Notes under the pieces: model-generated
Database searches by the model: none
What the model was told of the DNA's origin: nothing
Seen by the model: only the letters and a program-made list of their open reading frames with translations
Program-made: the position numbers and the translations under genes
NCBI GenBank assembly: GCA_005222975.1
Contig: NJBI01000017.1
Coordinates: forward strand, 1-55,265
Direction of reading: 5' to 3'
Source of the DNA: Promethearchaeota archaeon Loki_b31
GTDB lineage: Archaea; Asgardarchaeota; Lokiarchaeia; Sigyniarchaeales; SOKP01
Length of the DNA: 55,265 bases
Shown here: piece by piece, positions 26,106 through 34,074 of the stretch
Numbering within the stretch: the stretch's first letter is position 1
Layout of the letters: each line of letters opens with the position of its first letter

Positions 26106-28715
26106 TTACAGAAATCTTATTATATCACCATAAGTTTGTCTTAGCTTGTCGATTTGTTTAAGATCTCTCCAATTACAATGGGGAATATTTCTAAGACGAT
26201 AATTATTTATTTTAAATAATTTCCTTACTTGTTGCTCAAACTCGGAAATTATGAATTTTAGATAGTTATCACGTCGTATTGTATGATCAACTATGATATA
26301 AATATCGATAAATCCATTGTTTTTTAGGTTTTGTTTAAAATTATCACTAGATTTTAAATGCTGATAATCATTGACGAGAGATCCATTTCGAGGAGTTCTA
26401 TGCTTGAATCTATCAACATATTCTTCTAAAGATGAATGTTCACGATCCCAATATTCCCCTGCGACACTTAGCACTCCTATCTTTATACTAATATAAGCAA
26501 AAGCGTCAAAATGCATTCGCTTATAACTCCTTAATGTTTTATAATCGCTAGGCACTAAATTATCAACCTTATCAAAAGGAAGAATTTCATATAATGATGT
26601 TGGTTTTTCACCAAAATTTTTATGAAATAATCTTGAAAGTAAATAGCGCATTATCCGTTCGTTTGTTATTTTTCCTCCCGAACATATTTCACAAGATTTT
26701 AGATCTAAATTAAACTCATCAGGTTTAGATTTAAATCTAAAACTTGGATGATATTTACAAGACCATAGATAAACTTCTCTGGATGGCTGTTTTAATTTCT
26801 CAATATAACTCAACGGGGTTTCCAGATTAAAATTATATTTATCACCTCGAGTGATAATTTGTTCACTCGTTAATCTATGACTATCGTGATAACATTCAGC
26901 ACACCAGTTATCATAATCTTTAATGCGCTCCATACTAATATAAAATTCCCCGTGTCTGTTACAAATAAATGGGAATAATATTTCAGAGACTTTTTGCTGT
27001 TTATCACGAGATTTTTTTAACTCCTGATTTATTCGAGCTATAAATTCAGTTTCAGTAAATTTAAATCTTGCATTCCTCAACTCCGCTTCTCTAACAAAAT
27101 CCTGATATGAATGGGACTTTTTAATTCTTGAACATAGAGGGCATACAGCGCGATATAAATGTTTGTAAACTACACTAAATTTTTCATGGTTGGAACACTT
27201 ACAAGAAAGTTCAAATGATAAGTTTTCTATAAGAGTCCCTGTTAGCACAGATTCTAAATAATCAAATACATTCGTCTCCATATTAAGTCCTAAAGAATTG
27301 ATTTTACTACAATAGGAATTCCATTTCTTCACTAAGCTAAAAACACGTTTTTCAGCACATATTAATTTGTAATCGAGTATTAAATTAAAAAAAACAATAT
27401 AATTACTTGAAAACTCTTGTTTTAGATTAAAAAACCAATTATCTAAAATATTTTCATCTATTAAAGAGTTAGGTCTTTTATATTTATTAGACTTTAAAGT
27501 AGCGAAAGCTAAAACTTCAGAACCATTAGATGTACCATAAAGCATCTCGGCAATTCTATTATCTGGCAGAACTCCTTGACATGATTTAATTTGTTTTACT
27601 AGATTCTCAAGAAAACCCTTTGATATGAATTTGGTATTCTTTGCATTTGAAAAATGAATCTCAATAAATTCTTTATAATGTTCTAGAGCTATCATATCGA
27701 TTTTTTTAATTTCTCTTGGTTGCCCTTCTCTTTGTTTCATGGAATTTACGAACTCATTTTTTAATTCATTATTGAAAGATTCCCTGTATTCTTCATTAAT
27801 TTTAAGTGTTTCAAAGTTTTCAGATTTTTCGTCCATGTCTTTCTGATAATTGTTATTCATTCTCAGTAAGTTAAAAACATCAGATTTAGTAAATTTTGAA
27901 GTTAAATCTTCCTTAAAGAATTCATGATATGCGGAAAACCTGTCGAAGGCAGATACCTTTGCTTTCTTATTTCCTTTAGTTTCAGGATTTAATCCGAGAA
28001 GACAGCGACACGTACCAATGTTTAGGATTTGATCATAACTATGCTTCATCTCTTTTAACCCCATTTCACGATTGTTTTCTGACATAATTAATAACTCGTT
28101 ACTCTTCAACATGTTCTTTTGCCATTCATTCAAATATTTTTGAAGATGTTTTGAAAGTGGTTTAAGATTTTCAGGTTTAGAAAGGATTTCGGAATGAGCT
28201 CTCAGATGCTTGAGAATTCTTGTATATTGGATAGTTATTTCATCCATTCCATCCTTAATTGCTTTATTCACGAGATTTGATTTAGAATTATCTCCTTTTT
28301 TTATTGCTTTAATTTGTTTCTTGGTTAATTGCTTGAGATAAGCATTAGAAATTGTATCCATATAACGTGAAACTATGGGTACTCCCCTTCCAACTGTTAT
28401 GCAATATACCCATCCTTCTACAAATGAGGTCATTTCATCAAGGAATCTTGATTTCACGCTTTCAATTAATTCACGGGGAGGTAGTCCAGCTTTATCAAAC
28501 AAGCATGATAATGCAGCATCCACGAAATCACCGATCCTTTGATCGACATAAACTAAAGGAATGTGATGTTTTTTGCATTTAGGATACTTCCCAAAACCAA
28601 AAAATCTCAATTTAAGAGGTTTAACTCTTGTCATAAACTCACACCCGAAGTTTGGGCAGATTGCTATGCGGTCTTCTCCCACGGTTTTTCGTGACACGTT
28701 GGTGTATGCTTTCAT
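26106..28715 (-). CDS. OrfB2: conserved N-terminal module protein with treble-clef and Vsr-like nuclease C-terminus
   Basis: This is an 869-residue protein. The first ~280 residues match OrfB1 and OrfB3 (CPNFGC..CKKHH, FVDAALSCLFDKAGLPP, GTCRCLLGL, FDRFSAYHEFF). Then the sequence is unrelated. There are three treble-clef-like zinc modules (about 505-545, 585-620 and 650-680), each with a C-x2-H-..-F lead and a CxxC close, as in phage/homing enzymes, then an end domain (about 700-869) with MHFDAFAYI, GEYWDREH and HLKSSDNFKQNLKN. That domain has the strand pattern of Vsr/PD-(D/E)XK nucleases (D..(x)EY..D..H..K). The N-terminal start codon is in an ATGA overlap with orfA2. DNA binding and cleavage are likely. 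Confidence 0.78.
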   Translation of the reverse strand: MKAYTNVSRKTVGEDRIAICPNFGCEFMTRVKPLKLRFFGFGKYPKCKKHHIPLVYVDQRIGDFVDAALSCLFDKAGLPPRELIESVKSRFLDEMTSFVEGWVYCITVGRGVPIVSRYMDTISNAYLKQLTKKQIKAIKKGDNSKSNLVNKAIKDGMDEITIQYTRILKHLRAHSEILSKPENLKPLSKHLQKYLNEWQKNMLKSNELLIMSENNREMGLKEMKHSYDQILNIGTCRCLLGLNPETKGNKKAKVSAFDRFSAYHEFFKEDLTSKFTKSDVFNLLRMNNNYQKDMDEKSENFETLKINEEYRESFNNELKNEFVNSMKQREGQPREIKKIDMIALEHYKEFIEIHFSNAKNTKFISKGFLENLVKQIKSCQGVLPDNRIAEMLYGTSNGSEVLAFATLKSNKYKRPNSLIDENILDNWFFNLKQEFSSNYIVFFNLILDYKLICAEKRVFSLVKKWNSYCSKINSLGLNMETNVFDYLESVLTGTLIENLSFELSCKCSNHEKFSVVYKHLYRAVCPLCSRIKKSHSYQDFVREAELRNARFKFTETEFIARINQELKKSRDKQQKVSEILFPFICNRHGEFYISMERIKDYDNWCAECYHDSHRLTSEQIITRGDKYNFNLETPLSYIEKLKQPSREVYLWSCKYHPSFRFKSKPDEFNLDLKSCEICSGGKITNERIMRYLLSRLFHKNFGEKPTSLYEILPFDKVDNLVPSDYKTLRSYKRMHFDAFAYISIKIGVLSVAGEYWDREHSSLEEYVDRFKHRTPRNGSLVNDYQHLKSSDNFKQNLKNNGFIDIYIIVDHTIRRDNYLKFIISEFEQQVRKLFKINNYRLRNIPHCNWRDLKQIDKLRQTYGDIIRFL

Positions 28716-29326
28716 GTGGTTAATCGCTCCTCGAGTTGTTTTATTGATTTTTTAATCTTATCTCTTGGCGTTGGTTCTAATAGGTTATCCAGCTCTCCTT
28801 CTAAACCATGATAGTTTATTTCAAGTTCTTTATAAAATTCGCGGAATTTTGCATATAGGCATTTTTTCACTAAACAAATGTTTTTTGCTAGCACAACAAC
28901 GAATTTAAGGAATCTTGGATGATCATGAATATTCACCTCTGAAAAAATATGAATTAAAATGGACAGTTTCTCCGTTATGGCTGATAGTTTATCAATTTGT
29001 GTTTTGTTATTTTCATAATAAAGAGATTGAATCCCCTCCTCAAGTGAATGTCCTTGTTTCTTAATTTTTTTTAACAAGGTTATAAATTCATGAGATAATG
29101 ATTCAACCTTTTGTTTTCGGGTAAGAAATTTTGTGGTTGATTTATTATCAAGTGAAATCAAGTTAGAACGAAATCGATATCTTATAACTTCAGTCTTGTA
29201 GTTAAAAAAAGTTCGGAGCTGGCGTGAAAGTTCTTTAATTTTTCTTGCGCCCTCAATTTCATACCAATCATTAAAAATTTCATCATATTCTGTTCCAAAA
29301 TCAGAATCGTCAATATAATCTGTCAT
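28712..29326 (-). CDS. OrfA2: helical partner protein, second copy
   Basis: This 204-residue protein is homologous to OrfA1 and OrfA3, and more diverged than these two are from each other. It keeps the acidic start, DWYEIEGARKIKELSRQLRTFFNYK, the two Cys segments (KNICLVKKCLYAKF) and LEERL at the end. Coupled by ATGA to orfB2. It is transcribed against the direction of the surrounding ars genes, so its expression should be independent of the ArsR-controlled promoters unless read-through occurs. Confidence 0.78.
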   Translation of the reverse strand: MTDYIDDSDFGTEYDEIFNDWYEIEGARKIKELSRQLRTFFNYKTEVIRYRFRSNLISLDNKSTTKFLTRKQKVESLSHEFITLLKKIKKQGHSLEEGIQSLYYENNKTQIDKLSAITEKLSILIHIFSEVNIHDHPRFLKFVVVLAKNICLVKKCLYAKFREFYKELEINYHGLEGELDNLLEPTPRDKIKKSIKQLEERLTT

Positions 29327-29335
29327 AATTTATTA

Positions 29336-29370
29336 TCTTTTACTACCCAATTATCACAGTTGTATTTAAA
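29336..29370 (-). promoter_or_regulatory. Conserved promoter and leader of module copy 2
   Basis: On the minus strand this reads TTTAAATA (29363-29370), then TAATTGGGTAGTAAAAGA (29336-29353), 10 bp before the orfA2 ATG. Only one base differs from the leader of copies 1 and 3. The rest of the flanking sequence is unlike theirs. Confidence 0.6.
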
Positions 29371-29394
29371 TAAAAAAGTGAGCGAAATAAATCT

Positions 29395-29457
29395 ATAAAT
29401 ATAAATCTATAATATTTCAAACTGTAAGTTGAGTCAAATCGACAACCTTAAATGTGA
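29395..29457 (+). promoter_or_regulatory. Second ars-type promoter with TATA box and operator
   Basis: ATAAATATAAATCTAT (29395-29410) and the 20-mer TCAAATCGACAACCTTAAAT (29434-29453) reproduce the acr3 promoter at the same spacing. The dyad's right half is ATGTGA, one mismatch. This suggests that the methyltransferase-HgcA-like gene and those after it are under the same arsenic control as acr3. Confidence 0.6.
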
Positions 29458-29514
29458 AATACTATTTTTTATTTTGAGACTTCATAATATAAAAAATTAA
29501 TTTGAAAAATTTGA

Positions 29515-31188
29515 TTGAAATTGGCAGTAGTATATATGAAAAAATTGGAGGAAGAACCGGAGACTTACGATTCGAAGTTTACTTCACTTACAAAAGGAAT
29601 AAATGTTAAAGTTCATAGTTGGGTATTGGATCAAATTCAATCAGATCAATCAATTTTAGAAATAGGGTCTGGGACGGGTTCATTAGCTTCAAAAATGGTT
29701 TCAAAAGGAAATATTGTTGTTGCAATTGATAATAACATTCAAATGATTAATTATGCTAAGCAGAAATACTCAGATACTTTAGAAAAAGGTACGCTATTGT
29801 ATCGATTAGGTTCATTTACGGATTTACCCGTTGAAAAGAGATCGTTAGATTTAATTGTCAGCACATTTCTATTATCAGAACTTCGCCCGTTAGAGCAACA
29901 AATATTTCTTAGAAACGCTTGGAAAGCATTAAAACCAAATAGTCGCTTGATAATAGCAGCAGAGTTTGTTCCATCAGGGTTTTGGAAGGTGGGTTTTAAA
30001 ATAAAAAGGTGGTGGTTCAAAAAAAAACTGCATCGTCTTCGTTTAAAAAGTACCTTTTTAGTTAAATGGTTTTTCAATTACATTGAACTAATAGGTTTTA
30101 AGATCGGAAACCAAAAGAAGTGGAAGCACGGTTCAATTCAAGCAATTGAATTGTTAAAAATTAACGATAACGGAGAAGATGAACCCGATTATTATCGTCC
30201 TAAAACAAAGAAGTTTAAAGGACTTATTTCGCAATTAAGAATTTATCGATGTCTTTTTACCGGACAGATAGATAGAGTTCCAATAGAACCAGGAATATAT
30301 AAATCTGGTAATCCCAATAGCAATTCTCCTATTATCGTAACGGCTAATTACGAGTATACCTACATAAAATTAATGCGCGATTTACAAAGTATTGATGCGT
30401 GGGTTTTATGTTTGGATTCTAATGGAATTAATGTATGGTGCGCTGCTCGAGGAGATGATTTTGGCAATAAACAATTACTAGAAGCCCTTGAAGCAACAGA
30501 TATTCGAGTAGTTTCCGAGAAAAAGACTTTAATTCTTCCCCAACTTTCAGCAGGAGGGGTTGCTATACCTCAATTACCAGAAAAATTTCCTTTCAAAGTA
30601 AAATACGGTCCTATTTGGTCAAAAGATTTAAAGCAATTTTTATCCGAGCGACCAGTCCGAAAACCAGATTCTATGAAACTTGCCAAATTTACTTTGTCTC
30701 ATCGTGTTCGTGCTGGAATCACGCATACTACGTTTTTATTCCGAAAAATCTTTTTAATTCCGATAATTGCAATTTTACTTTCGTTTATCATCTTGAATAA
30801 TATCGCTATCATATGGTGGCTTGGAGAATTAGTAATATGGATCATTCTCTCAAATGTAATAATATCAATCTTCTTTCCACTCTCTAAATTTACTCGCAAA
30901 TTTATTGTTAAAGCTGTATTTTTTGGATGTTTTAGCATATTTTTTATAGGGGCAATTTCTTGGATATTTCATAGTTCATATCTGTATTTACTCCTGAACT
31001 TTACAATATATTTCTGGATAACATTCTTTTCCACGATGTCTTTTAGCGGATACACGATGTCAACCAGTCCGAAAGAAATTCAAGCAGAATATCCTGTTTT
31101 TAGAAAAATAAATCTTACTCTAATAATTTTAGTCGTAATTCAATTAGGAATAAATATAATATTTTTTATGTTAAATATAATAAATTAA
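29515..31188 (+). CDS. Methyltransferase fused to HgcA-like corrinoid membrane protein
   Basis: This is a 557-residue fusion. Residues about 15-200 are a class I SAM methyltransferase (ILEIGSGTGSLA at 47-58, AIDNN, LDLIVSTF). Residues about 235-400 are a CdhD/HgcA-like corrinoid domain with the cap-helix signature INVWCAARG (Cys at about 309), SAGGVAIPQLPEKFPFKVKYGP, and SERPVRKPDS. Residues about 410-555 hold about five membrane helices and a TMSFSGYTMSTSPKEI segment matching the HgcA end. HgcA methylates Hg(II) through cob(III)alamin; canonical NVWCAAGKG is NVWCAARGDD here. Placed in an ars cluster, methyl transfer to arsenic or another metal is a reasonable inference, not shown. Start: TTG 29515; ATG at 29536 is also possible. 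Confidence 0.72.
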   Translation: MKLAVVYMKKLEEEPETYDSKFTSLTKGINVKVHSWVLDQIQSDQSILEIGSGTGSLASKMVSKGNIVVAIDNNIQMINYAKQKYSDTLEKGTLLYRLGSFTDLPVEKRSLDLIVSTFLLSELRPLEQQIFLRNAWKALKPNSRLIIAAEFVPSGFWKVGFKIKRWWFKKKLHRLRLKSTFLVKWFFNYIELIGFKIGNQKKWKHGSIQAIELLKINDNGEDEPDYYRPKTKKFKGLISQLRIYRCLFTGQIDRVPIEPGIYKSGNPNSNSPIIVTANYEYTYIKLMRDLQSIDAWVLCLDSNGINVWCAARGDDFGNKQLLEALEATDIRVVSEKKTLILPQLSAGGVAIPQLPEKFPFKVKYGPIWSKDLKQFLSERPVRKPDSMKLAKFTLSHRVRAGITHTTFLFRKIFLIPIIAILLSFIILNNIAIIWWLGELVIWIILSNVIISIFFPLSKFTRKFIVKAVFFGCFSIFFIGAISWIFHSSYLYLLLNFTIYFWITFFSTMSFSGYTMSTSPKEIQAEYPVFRKINLTLIILVVIQLGINIIFFMLNIIN

Positions 31189-31218
31189 AAAAAAATTCAT
31201 AAATCTGATGAAAATAAA

Positions 31219-31548
31219 ATGACAGAATCAAATCAAAATTCATGTTGTAGTGATGGTACTGATGTGGTACAAAATATCTTAAATGTTCTTGATATTAAAA
31301 TTCTTATTAACGAACCATTATGTACTGGTTGTGGGCTATGTGGCGAAATATGCCCTATTGGTTTACCTAAACCAATTGATAATGGAATTTATGAAATAAA
31401 AAATCCAGAACTTTGTACTGAATGTAGTGCTTGTCAAAGAAACTGTCCTACTAGTGCTATTATTATGCGAGAGCATGTAGGATGCGGATGTTTGTGGGAC
31501 GCGCGACAACGAGTAAAAAGCAAAGGAAACAGTTGTAATTGCTCATAA
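31219..31548 (+). CDS. HgcB-like dicluster ferredoxin
   Basis: This 109-residue protein has two [4Fe-4S] motifs, CTGCGLCGEICP (about 36-47) and CTECSACQRNCP (about 66-77). They are followed by HVGCGCLWDAR and a C-terminal NSCNCS. Additional Cys after the second cluster and a Cys pair near the end are what distinguish HgcB from ordinary ferredoxins. A CC pair at the N-terminus (SCCSD) is unusual. It follows the HgcA-like gene by 30 bp, as in hgcAB loci, and would keep its corrinoid reduced. The same fold could serve another reductive chemistry. Confidence 0.75.
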   Translation: MTESNQNSCCSDGTDVVQNILNVLDIKILINEPLCTGCGLCGEICPIGLPKPIDNGIYEIKNPELCTECSACQRNCPTSAIIMREHVGCGCLWDARQRVKSKGNSCNCS

Positions 31549-31579
31549 AAACAAATCTAAAGTTCAAATTAGATTAAAT

Positions 31580-31870
31580 TTGATGAGAACTATGACGCAA
31601 CAACACGATAATAAATTAAAAGTAGATATTTACGTTCCTTTAGACGCATGTGCGTGTGTATGGGACGATTTTATTAATCGGATGTTTGAAGTGCTTAATC
31701 CCTATATAAAAAATATTGACTATAATACAAAAAACTTGAACTCCGAAGAAGCTCGCAAATTAAGACTACACGGGAATTGCGTCGTTATTGACGGAAAAAA
31801 GAAATTTAATGCTTCCTATTTACTTAAAAAAGAATTGCCAAATTTACTTAAGGAAAAAAATTTAATGTAG
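31580..31870 (+). CDS. Small thioredoxin-fold-like protein with CxC
   Basis: This 96-residue protein has VPLDACACVWDDFINRMFEV, a CxC near residue 23 in the place of the thioredoxin CxxC after the first strand, then a helix, a strand DYNTKN, and CVVIDGKKKFNASYLLKKEL, consistent with a thioredoxin half-fold. It resembles small thioredoxin-like proteins seen next to HgcA-like genes and selenium-linked loci (I recall these as SaoT-type, uncertain). It might pass metal or thiols to ArsC. Start ATG 31580; a second ATG is at 31592. Confidence 0.5.
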   Translation: MMRTMTQQHDNKLKVDIYVPLDACACVWDDFINRMFEVLNPYIKNIDYNTKNLNSEEARKLRLHGNCVVIDGKKKFNASYLLKKELPNLLKEKNLM

Positions 31871-31893
31871 ATATTTATTTTGAAATAAATTTT

Positions 31894-32265
31894 GTGGAGG
31901 TTAAAAAAATTAAAAAAATCAATTTTGAAATAAGCATACCAACTAAGGGACTACAACAAGGAAAAAAGTACACCGTTTATGTTAAAGATAACGCTTCATT
32001 TATCGAAGCCTTAGCGATGGTTGATAAAATAGAGATGGAAACTCCTAAAGAATCTATATTCCCTATAAATGAGGGGTACATTCACAATTATCTACAACTG
32101 TTTGTAAATTTCGAAGAGAATTCTATATATGATGATGTAGGAATTTATGCTTATGGTCCTGATGAAAATGGAATTATGCGTAGATTTAACCCAATTCAAG
32201 AAAACATAGAATTTAACTTGTATGAAAATAGTGTAATCCAACTACAACCAGATGTTGGGTGTTGA
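31894..32265 (+). CDS. Beta-rich protein, possibly MoaD/ThiS-like, ends in GC
   Basis: This 123-residue protein has a GTG start. The pattern is strand-rich (KKINFEISIPTKG, KYTVYVKDNASFIEALAMVDK, YLQLFVNFEEN, SVIQLQPDVGC). A beta-grasp fold is conceivable, with the chain ending close to GC in place of the GG of sulfur carriers. I cannot assign a family with confidence. Spaced 23 bp after the thioredoxin-like gene, so it belongs to the same transcript. Confidence 0.45.
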   Translation: MEVKKIKKINFEISIPTKGLQQGKKYTVYVKDNASFIEALAMVDKIEMETPKESIFPINEGYIHNYLQLFVNFEENSIYDDVGIYAYGPDENGIMRRFNPIQENIEFNLYENSVIQLQPDVGC

Positions 32266-32274
32266 TGAGAAAAA

Positions 32275-32379
32275 GTGAAAAATAGACTTGATATCGGAAA
32301 TTTTAAGACATTTATTCGTAAAAAATACGGAAAAAATAACGAGTATTTCGCCCATTACTTTAAGAAATACGAATCTTAA
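32275..32379 (+). CDS. Very small basic frame (34 aa)
   Basis: A GTG-started frame reading MKNRLDIGNFKTFIRKKYGK and ending FKKYES. It sits in the 236-bp gap between the beta-rich gene and arsC. It may be the end of a lost gene. The rest of this gap has no credible gene. Confidence 0.25.
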   Translation: MKNRLDIGNFKTFIRKKYGKNNEYFAHYFKKYES

Positions 32380-32525
32380 TTTCTTGGATGAAGTCTTTCA
32401 ATAAATGGTAGTGAAAGATGGACAATAGGAATGCCTCCTAATATTCTACAATAAAAACATGAAATTTATCAATAAGAACGTGAAAATAAGCTAAATTAAG
32501 AGTGAAGAAGGGAGATGATGTAAGT

Positions 32526-32957
32526 TTGAATAAAACTAAATTAATTGTTCTTTGTACGGGAAATTCAGCACGCAGTCAAATGGCAGAAGCTTTTTTAAGG
32601 AGATATGCGAGCAAGCGTTTTGACATCTATAGTGCGGGATTTGTGCCTAAAGGAGTTAACCCTTACACAATTAAAGTTATGGAGGAAATTGGCTATGATA
32701 TGAGTAGCCATTACTCAAAATCGTTAAATCAATATTTAGATAAAATACATTTTAAAATTGTAATCACAGTCTGTCAAAAAGCTGAAGAAATGTGCCCTAT
32801 CATTCCCGGTGTGGAAATTAAATTATATTGGCCTTTTGAAGACCCGGCTTCGATTGAGGGCACAGAGAAAGAAAAACTTATCAAATTCAGAGAAATTAGA
32901 GATAAAATGCGTAAACATGTTAAATCATGGTTAAAAGAAAGAGGAATTGTAAATTAA
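32526..32957 (+). CDS. arsC: Arsenate reductase, low-molecular-weight phosphatase type
   Basis: The family signature CTGNSARSQ (C-x5-R) lies at the N-terminus, with two further cysteines in VCQKAEEMCPIIPG that resolve the disulfide (thioredoxin-coupled ArsC). The final WPFEDPASIEGTEKEKL is typical. It reduces As(V) to As(III), which acr3 would export. A frame also opens with GTG at 32502, but a TTG at 32526, about 10 bp after GGGAGA, gives the family's normal length (143 residues). It is the last gene of the ars cluster. Confidence 0.92.
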   Translation: MNKTKLIVLCTGNSARSQMAEAFLRRYASKRFDIYSAGFVPKGVNPYTIKVMEEIGYDMSSHYSKSLNQYLDKIHFKIVITVCQKAEEMCPIIPGVEIKLYWPFEDPASIEGTEKEKLIKFREIRDKMRKHVKSWLKERGIVN

Positions 32958-33014
32958 TAATTTTTAAAATATGAAATTTAAAAAACTGATTTTAATTTTA
33001 TAACTTGATATTAA

Positions 33015-33971
33015 ATGGATTTCTTCTCTCATTTTTTAATTGGAATATTAATTAGCATTTTCACTCTGAATAAATTGAGTTTTAGTATTGTCTTATATGC
33101 TGGTGTGATGTCTGTTTTAGCTGACTTCGACATCATTTTAGAACCATTACAATTAATAAAAAAATCAAATCTTTTAGCACATAAAGGGATTTCACATTCT
33201 TTTTTCTACGCGGCAATTGTTACCGCGATTACAGGAAGTATATTTTCAATAATTACAGGAGAACAGTTCTTTCTAGCATGGCTAATCGGATTTTTATTTT
33301 ATAGTATGCACAATATACTCGATTTTCTTACAACCTCCAAGATTCCGCTATTTTACCCACTTTCAAAAAAAAGATATCGATTTTTTATCGATAGGGCAAT
33401 AAATATTTTCTTAGCAACAATATCTGGAAGTATTATATTATTTTACTTCACTATTTTCTTCCTCTGGCCAGAGTTATATTTTTCAAACTTGGTAAATTAT
33501 TTTTTAGGTTTTTATGTCGTGTATTTTACTTATCGAATTTTAACCAAAATATGGGTCCAATTCAGATTACCTAAAAATATGCAATACATTCCAGGTATTT
33601 TTCCTTTCACTTATTTAGTTTACGAAAATAAGAAATCAGAGGAAAATATATCATTCAAACTGATTAAAAAATTCCAATTTCGTTCGAAGAATTCTAAATT
33701 AATAGAATCTGAAATAAAAATGTTCTCTAATGAAATGAAATTGTTTGAAAAAGCAGTTTTGGTGAGCAAGAAATATTCTTTTTTTTCCAAATGGGAATTT
33801 ATTATACCGGTTATCAAGAAAGACGAAAAAAACGTCATTGTGATATTATTTTTAGCTGAAAGTTTCACATCAGGTCGTGTGTACTCTCTTAAAGTTGTAT
33901 TTGATTTAGCTAAAAATAAACTAGTTAACGAGGTCGAAAGTTTCAACTATAGAATAAAATCTAACAGCTAG
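33015..33971 (+). CDS. YdjM/DUF457-family membrane-bound metal-dependent hydrolase
   Basis: This 318-residue protein has the hallmark N-terminal MDFFSHFLIGILI, DFD(I) near residue 38, AHKGISHSFF (His motif near 58-67) and HNILDFLTTSKIPLFYPLS. These form the metal site of the YdjM/LexA-regulated family. About four helices in the first 190 residues are followed by a soluble tail (about 200-318, KKFQFRSKNS..), which is longer than in the bacterial proteins. Role unknown. It is separated from arsC by 57 bp on the same strand and may be transcribed with it. Confidence 0.78.
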   Translation: MDFFSHFLIGILISIFTLNKLSFSIVLYAGVMSVLADFDIILEPLQLIKKSNLLAHKGISHSFFYAAIVTAITGSIFSIITGEQFFLAWLIGFLFYSMHNILDFLTTSKIPLFYPLSKKRYRFFIDRAINIFLATISGSIILFYFTIFFLWPELYFSNLVNYFLGFYVVYFTYRILTKIWVQFRLPKNMQYIPGIFPFTYLVYENKKSEENISFKLIKKFQFRSKNSKLIESEIKMFSNEMKLFEKAVLVSKKYSFFSKWEFIIPVIKKDEKNVIVILFLAESFTSGRVYSLKVVFDLAKNKLVNEVESFNYRIKSNS

Positions 33972-34074
33972 TTATACGGAATAAGACTTACATTTTAGCA
34001 CGATGGCTTCAATTCGATATAAATTAACTAAATTATTCATATTATTAAATTAAAAAAAAAAAGTTAAGATTTTT

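Noticed and set aside
29515..31188. Calling the gene a true mercury methyltransferase hgcA
   Set aside because: The cap-helix motif is AARGDD and not AAGKG, and the context is arsenic. Kept as HgcA-like only.
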